From Tersicoccus solisilvae (GTDB lineage Bacteria > Actinomycetota > Actinomycetes > Actinomycetales > Micrococcaceae), in the NCBI RefSeq assembly GCF_014643255.1, contig NZ_BMJI01000004.1:124001-188000 (forward strand): DNA of 64,000 nucleotides, in the 5' to 3' direction. Every line of letters begins with the position of its first letter. The first letter of the stretch is position 1. A program made the translations under genes and the position numbers. Positions 60,134 through 64,000 of the stretch are shown in pieces. A model generated the notes under the pieces. That model searched no databases. It saw nothing but the letters and a program-made list of their open reading frames with translations, and had not been told where the DNA came from.

Positions 60134-62224
60134 TCAGCGGCGGTACACCTGCACCACCGACGGGCGCGGAGCGGCCACCTGGCCGCGGCGCGGCGTCGTG
60201 CCCGGGCGGACGTAGTCCGGGAAGAAGGAGTGCTGATCCGCGAAGGAACCCTCCTCGCCCGGGTGCTGCACGGCGACGTAGACCATGCCCTCCCGGTCGT
60301 GGATCACGGGACCGCAGGTCTCCGCCTCGGTCGGCACCGACAGGAACTGCTGCACGCGGCCGCGCTCCCGGCCCCCGAGGGCCACCTTGAACAGCCCGTC
60401 GTTGTAGCCGATGGTCGACGGGGCCCCGTCGGTGGAGATCCACAGGTTGCCGCCGGAGTCGAACGCCACGTTGTCGGGGCAGGAGATCGGGGACACCTTG
60501 TCCTTCGGGAACCCGGCGAAGTACGTCTGCGTCGTCGGATCCGCGGGGTCGCCGCAGACGAGCAGCAGGTTCCAGGTGAACGTGGTGGCGTCGGCCCGGT
60601 TCCTGCTCTCGGAGATCTCGACGATGTGCCCGTCCTTGTTCGCGTTCCGCGGGTTGGCCTCGTCCGGGCCGGCCTTGCCCGCCTTGCCCCGGTCCGTGTT
60701 GTTGGTGCACGCGACGTACACCCGGCCGGTCAGGGGGTTGGGCTGGACGTCCTCGCAGCGGTCCATCTTGGTCGCGCCGACCTTGTCGGCGGCCAGCCGT
60801 GTGTGCACGAGCACCTCATCGACGCTCATGCCGTCGACCATGGACCTCCCGTGGAGCACGAGCGGCAGCCACATGCCGGTGCCGTCGAACTGGCCGTCCG
60901 CCGGCAGCGTCCCGCTGCCGTCGATCTGCGGCGCGGGGCTGTCCCCCCGGAACTTCGCGACGAACAGGTCGCCGTCGGAGAGCAGCCCCAGGTTCTCGGC
61001 CCGGTTCCGGGAGATCGTCCGGCGCGAGACGAACTTGTACAGGTAGTCGAACCGCTCGTCGTCGCCCATGTAGGCCACGACGCGACCCCGGTCGTCGACC
61101 CGCACGTTGGCGCCCTCGTGCTTGAAGCGGCCCATCGCGGTGTGCTTGACCGGCCGGGACCCCGGGTTCTGGGGGTCGATCTCCACGATCCAGCCGAAGT
61201 GGTTCGACGCGTTCTCGTAGCCGGGGTTGCGGGTGTCCCACCGCTTCTCGTCGGCCTCCCAGCCGTACGTGCTCGGCTTGTCCGCCAGCCCGTACCGCTT
61301 GTCCTCGGTCGAGGTGCCCGGCGTGCGGAAGTAGCCGTTGAAGTTCTCCTCGCCGGAGAGCACCGTGCCCCACGGCGTGGTGCCGCCCGAGCAGTTGCCG
61401 ATGGTGCCGCGGGTCGTGCGGCCGTCGCGGTGCTCGACGGTGCGCAGCAACGCGGAGCCCGCGGCGGGACCGTCGAACGCGAAGGTCGTGTCCGCGTCGA
61501 TGCGCCGGTTGCGACGGCCACCCACCGTGTAGGTCCACGGTTGGCCCTTCCGGCGGCGCCGCAGCTCCACGACCGACATCCCGTGGGCGGCGCGGGCGAT
61601 CGCCCGGTTGCGGGCCTGCTGCGCCGGGTCCGTGGTGGCCGGGAACATGATGCCCGGGTTCACGTACTCCTGGTTGCACACGAGGATGCCGGTCCGGCCG
61701 CTGCCCTGGTCGACGATGATGTCGGTGTAGTCGTTGTTGTAGCCGAACTGCCGCTTCTGCGCGGCCGGGGTCTGGCGCTGCAGGTCGAAGGCCGGGGCGT
61801 CGGCGAACAGCGGATCGCCCCAGCGGATGATCGGGGACCACGTGTAGCCGGCGGGGACCGTGAACGCGTCGACGGTCTTGTCGACCGGGGTGATCGTGGC
61901 GAACGGCAGCCGGCTGCCGGCGCCCTGGCCGGGACCGTAGCCGTGGCCCGCGGGCACGGCCGCGGGGGCGGGTGCCGCTGCCGCCGGCGCCGCTGCGGAC
62001 CCCGCGGCGACGAGGACGGCGCCGGCCGCGCCGAGGCCGAGCACGTTGCGGCGGCTCAGCGCGGCGGCGGCGACGTCGCGGAAGTACTCGTTGTCCGTGG
62101 TGTTGCAGGTCTCCCCCAGGCAGGCGTTCCCGCACTTGAAGTGACAGGTCACGGGGCTGCGCTTGCCCCGGGTGTGCCCGTACATGGGCAGGAGCGACAG
62201 CGGTGTGCGCGTGGTCTCGGTCAT
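60134..62224 (-). CDS. phoX: PhoX-family secreted phosphatase
   Basis: This 696-residue DUF839/PhoX protein is exported by the Tat system: the SRRNVLG motif (57-63) is followed by an Ala-rich hydrophobic stretch. The iron/calcium cofactor enzymes of this family release phosphate from organic esters outside the cell. Unusually, a Cys-rich segment (CHFKCGNACLGETC, residues 27-40) precedes the Tat motif, so about 56 residues stay in front of the signal; other actinobacterial PhoX proteins may share this. GAGGG precedes the ATG at 62224. It is not next to a visible pho regulator. Confidence 0.9.
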   Translation of the reverse strand: MTETTRTPLSLLPMYGHTRGKRSPVTCHFKCGNACLGETCNTTDNEYFRDVAAAALSRRNVLGLGAAGAVLVAAGSAAAPAAAAPAPAAVPAGHGYGPGQGAGSRLPFATITPVDKTVDAFTVPAGYTWSPIIRWGDPLFADAPAFDLQRQTPAAQKRQFGYNNDYTDIIVDQGSGRTGILVCNQEYVNPGIMFPATTDPAQQARNRAIARAAHGMSVVELRRRRKGQPWTYTVGGRRNRRIDADTTFAFDGPAAGSALLRTVEHRDGRTTRGTIGNCSGGTTPWGTVLSGEENFNGYFRTPGTSTEDKRYGLADKPSTYGWEADEKRWDTRNPGYENASNHFGWIVEIDPQNPGSRPVKHTAMGRFKHEGANVRVDDRGRVVAYMGDDERFDYLYKFVSRRTISRNRAENLGLLSDGDLFVAKFRGDSPAPQIDGSGTLPADGQFDGTGMWLPLVLHGRSMVDGMSVDEVLVHTRLAADKVGATKMDRCEDVQPNPLTGRVYVACTNNTDRGKAGKAGPDEANPRNANKDGHIVEISESRNRADATTFTWNLLLVCGDPADPTTQTYFAGFPKDKVSPISCPDNVAFDSGGNLWISTDGAPSTIGYNDGLFKVALGGRERGRVQQFLSVPTEAETCGPVIHDREGMVYVAVQHPGEEGSFADQHSFFPDYVRPGTTPRRGQVAAPRPSVVQVYRR

Positions 62225-62376
62225 CGTGATCCCTCGTCGGCTCGTGCGAAAGTGATGCCCCCGGGCGGCAACGCTGCCAGCGCACGGCCAGCACGGCCCC
62301 ACGGACAGGTGACGGCCGGGTGAACACGGGGTGGCCGGTGGGAACCGGCCACGCGGACGGTCCGGCAGGGCCGTGC

Positions 62377-63465
62377 TCAGCCGCGGGCGGCGAGCACGGC
62401 GTGCACCCGGGTGAGCCGGTCCCGCCACCACCGCTCGCGCTCCGGGCCGGCCGCGAGCGCCTCCAACCGCTCCGGGTCGGGTTCCACGTCACGGACGTCC
62501 AGGTACCCGTCGACCGGGCGGAGCGGGTCGGTGACGACGTCGTCGGCCATCAGCGCGACCGTGCCGAGGCCGCAGGCGAAGGGCAGGTCGGGCAGGGCGG
62601 CGGCCAGGGCGACGCCGCCGCGGATGCCGACGCTGGTGTCCAGGGCGCTGGAGACGACGGCCGGCAGCCCCGCGGCGGCGACGACGGCGAGCGCGCGCCG
62701 GACGCCGCCCAGCGGGGCGGCCTTCACCACGATGAGGTCGCCGGCCCCGGCGCGGGCGACCCGCAGCGGGTCGTCGGCCCGGCGCACGCTCTCGTCCGCG
62801 GCGATCGGTGTGCCGACCCCGCGGGACCGCAGCGCCTCCCGCAGCCGGGCGAGACCGTCGATGCCGGCCACGGGCTGCTCCGCGTACTGCAGCCCGACCG
62901 GGCCCAACGCGGTCAGCGCCTCGACCGCCGCGGCGTGCGTCCAGCCCGCGTTGGCGTCGACCCGCAGGGCGGCCTCCGGCAGCGCGCGACGCACGGCGGC
63001 GACCCGGGCGACGTCGTCCTCGAGCCCCTGGCCTCGCTCGGCGACCTTGATCTTCACGGTGCCGACGTGACCGAACCCGGCGAGCACGTCGGGCACCCGA
63101 TCGGCGGCGACGGCCGGGACGGTGGCGTTGACCGCCACCCGGTCCCGCAGCGGCGCCGGGTACCCGGTCCAGGCGGCCTCGATGCCCGCGGCGAGCCACG
63201 CGGCGGCCTCGGCGTCGTCGTACTCGGGGAACGGACCGAACTCGCCCCAGCCGGCCGGGCCGCGCAGCAGCAGGACCTCCCGGTTCTCGGTGGCGCGGAA
63301 CCGGACGCGCATCGGCACGCTGACCACCCGGGCCGCGTCCTGCAGCACCGCCAGCGGCGGCAGGAGGGCGGGCCCGACGGGCGGCACGGCGGCGCCCGTC
63401 GGACCGGGCGCAGCGTCCGGTCCGACGGGCCCGGCGGGACGGCCCGGGGGCAGCGCATCGCTCAT
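62377..63465 (-). CDS. menC: o-Succinylbenzoate synthase
   Basis: This 362-residue enolase-superfamily enzyme dehydrates SHCHC to o-succinylbenzoate for menaquinone. The catalytic base Lys is in TVKIKVAERG, metal ligands are in RVDANAGW, YAEQPV and ADESVR, and the second Lys is in LIVVKAAPLGG. The first 45 residues are Pro/Gly/Ala-rich and not conserved. The ATG at 63465 follows TACGCT by six bases, so it is probably leaderless. N-acylamino-acid racemases share this fold, but the menD/menF context favours MenC. Confidence 0.92.
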   Translation of the reverse strand: MSDALPPGRPAGPVGPDAAPGPTGAAVPPVGPALLPPLAVLQDAARVVSVPMRVRFRATENREVLLLRGPAGWGEFGPFPEYDDAEAAAWLAAGIEAAWTGYPAPLRDRVAVNATVPAVAADRVPDVLAGFGHVGTVKIKVAERGQGLEDDVARVAAVRRALPEAALRVDANAGWTHAAAVEALTALGPVGLQYAEQPVAGIDGLARLREALRSRGVGTPIAADESVRRADDPLRVARAGAGDLIVVKAAPLGGVRRALAVVAAAGLPAVVSSALDTSVGIRGGVALAAALPDLPFACGLGTVALMADDVVTDPLRPVDGYLDVRDVEPDPERLEALAAGPERERWWRDRLTRVHAVLAARG

Positions 63466-63471
63466 CCGTTC

Positions 63472-63477
63472 AGCGTA
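63472..63477 (-). promoter_or_regulatory. -10 element for leaderless menC
   Basis: On the minus strand TACGCT is followed by six bases (GAACGG) and the ATG. Confidence 0.55.
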
Positions 63478-63542
63478 TCCACCGGCAACCCCCATCCGGG
63501 AGCGCGGGCGCCGGTGGCGGCACGGATGGAAGAATGGCTCCG

Positions 63543-64000
63543 ATGAGTCTGTCCGAACTGACCCGCAACCGCGCCCGCACCGGTGGCCGGCGGCCCTCCG
63601 CCACTCCGACCCTGCCGGTGGCCGCCCTGTGGACCGGGGCGGTCGTGTGCGCGGTCGCCGTCTTCGCCGTGTACGCCTTCTTCGTCCGCACCGTCCTCGG
63701 GCAGCAGCTCGACGAGGCCGCCCTGACCAGCGCCCAGCGCCTGCACACCGCGGACGCCCCCGCGGCCGTGTGGCTGCAGACGCTGCCGTGGTTCCTCATC
63801 ACCGGCGTGCTGATCGCGCTGGCGGTGCTGATCGCGGCGGTACGACGACGCTGGGCCGTGCTGATCGCGATCGTCGTGACCGTGGCCGGCGCGGTGCTGA
63901 GCACGCAGCTGCTCAAGTACGCCGTGTTCGAGCGTCCCGACCTCGGGCTGGACACCCTGACCCTGAACTCCCTGCCGTCCGGCCACACGACGGCGGCGGG
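63543..64000 (+). CDS. PAP2-family phosphatase, truncated by the window end
   Basis: The first 152 codons of a membrane phosphatase are seen, running off the window. There are two helices, a loop, two more helices, then the first two PAP2 active-site motifs: KYAVFERP (KX6RP-like) and SLPSGHTTAA with the catalytic His. The third motif would lie beyond the end. It probably dephosphorylates undecaprenyl or other lipid pyrophosphates. It is divergent from menC with 77 bp between the starts. Confidence 0.85.
   Translation, partial: MSLSELTRNRARTGGRRPSATPTLPVAALWTGAVVCAVAVFAVYAFFVRTVLGQQLDEAALTSAQRLHTADAPAAVWLQTLPWFLITGVLIALAVLIAAVRRRWAVLIAIVVTVAGAVLSTQLLKYAVFERPDLGLDTLTLNSLPSGHTTAA

Noticed and set aside
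1-64000. Insertion sequences, prophage or integrative element
   Set aside because: No transposase, integrase or phage protein was found. The tRNA genes show no flanking direct repeats that I could see, and composition is uniform.

Overview
The window is about 64 kb of very GC-rich actinobacterial chromosome, with no phage, insertion sequence or CRISPR array in view. Mycothiol synthase (MshD), a GlnR-type atypical regulator beside mshD, ppk beside a Nudix-phosphatase fusion (mutT1), a dispersed menaquinone pathway (menF, menD, menC, a MenG/UbiE methyltransferase, a polyprenyl diphosphate synthase and a geranylgeranyl-reductase-like enzyme) and an E. coli-type aspartate-semialdehyde dehydrogenase beside thyA/folA together suggest a member of the Micrococcales, most likely Micrococcaceae. 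The genus cannot be fixed from sequence alone. Many genes appear leaderless: a TANNNT -10 hexamer sits 6-9 nt before the start codon. Many neighbouring genes share four bases as GTGA or ATGA, which implies translational coupling.

Layout. 0.2-2.8 kb: PLP aminotransferase, PspC protein, ATP-type phosphofructokinase. 2.8-5.5 kb (minus): YgfZ, nitrobindin-like protein, two membrane proteins. 5.7-14.6 kb (plus): glnR, mshD, ppk, mutT1, thyA, an acetyltransferase, folA, asd. 14.5-17.4 kb: murB and two MaoC dehydratases divergent from a K+ channel, then tRNA-Met and tRNA-Thr. 17.8-25.1 kb: DEAD-box helicase with a long structured leader, ArsB/SLC13 permease, AlkA-like glycosylase, thioredoxin, MarR/MFS efflux pair, tRNA-Tyr. 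25.5 kb: YajQ. 26.1-29.4 kb: a tightly overlapping five-gene redox cassette (secreted Ser/Thr/Gly-rich protein, ApbE flavin transferase, four-His membrane cytochrome, NuoF-like protein, three-Cys ferredoxin). 29.5-35.5 kb: APC permease, HtpX, MFS, fur-katA. 35.5-39.4 kb: an intergenic RNA candidate, an ECF sigma factor fused to a zinc-finger/membrane/extracellular region, and a DUF6882-like protein. 39.4-43.5 kb: a broken rarD, a PAP2 protein and a PTS whose EIIC gene is divergent from its EIIB-EIIA genes. 43.4-49.8 kb: universal stress protein, gabT/pucR, FprA, VOC protein. 49.9-63.5 kb: TRIC channel, menaquinone genes interleaved with an amino-acid ABC transporter and PhoX. The window ends inside a PAP2 gene.

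How the genes work together. The 49.9-63.5 kb block makes menaquinone, the likely quinone of the respiratory chain. The 26-29 kb cassette looks like an electron path from NAD(P)H through Fe-S and heme centres to a flavinylated extracytoplasmic acceptor, but the expected FMN-binding protein is missing. It is the best candidate for an under-described system here. The sigma-factor fusion, the intergenic RNA candidate and the large hairpin between the sigma gene and its divergent neighbour form a second cluster of unexplained features.
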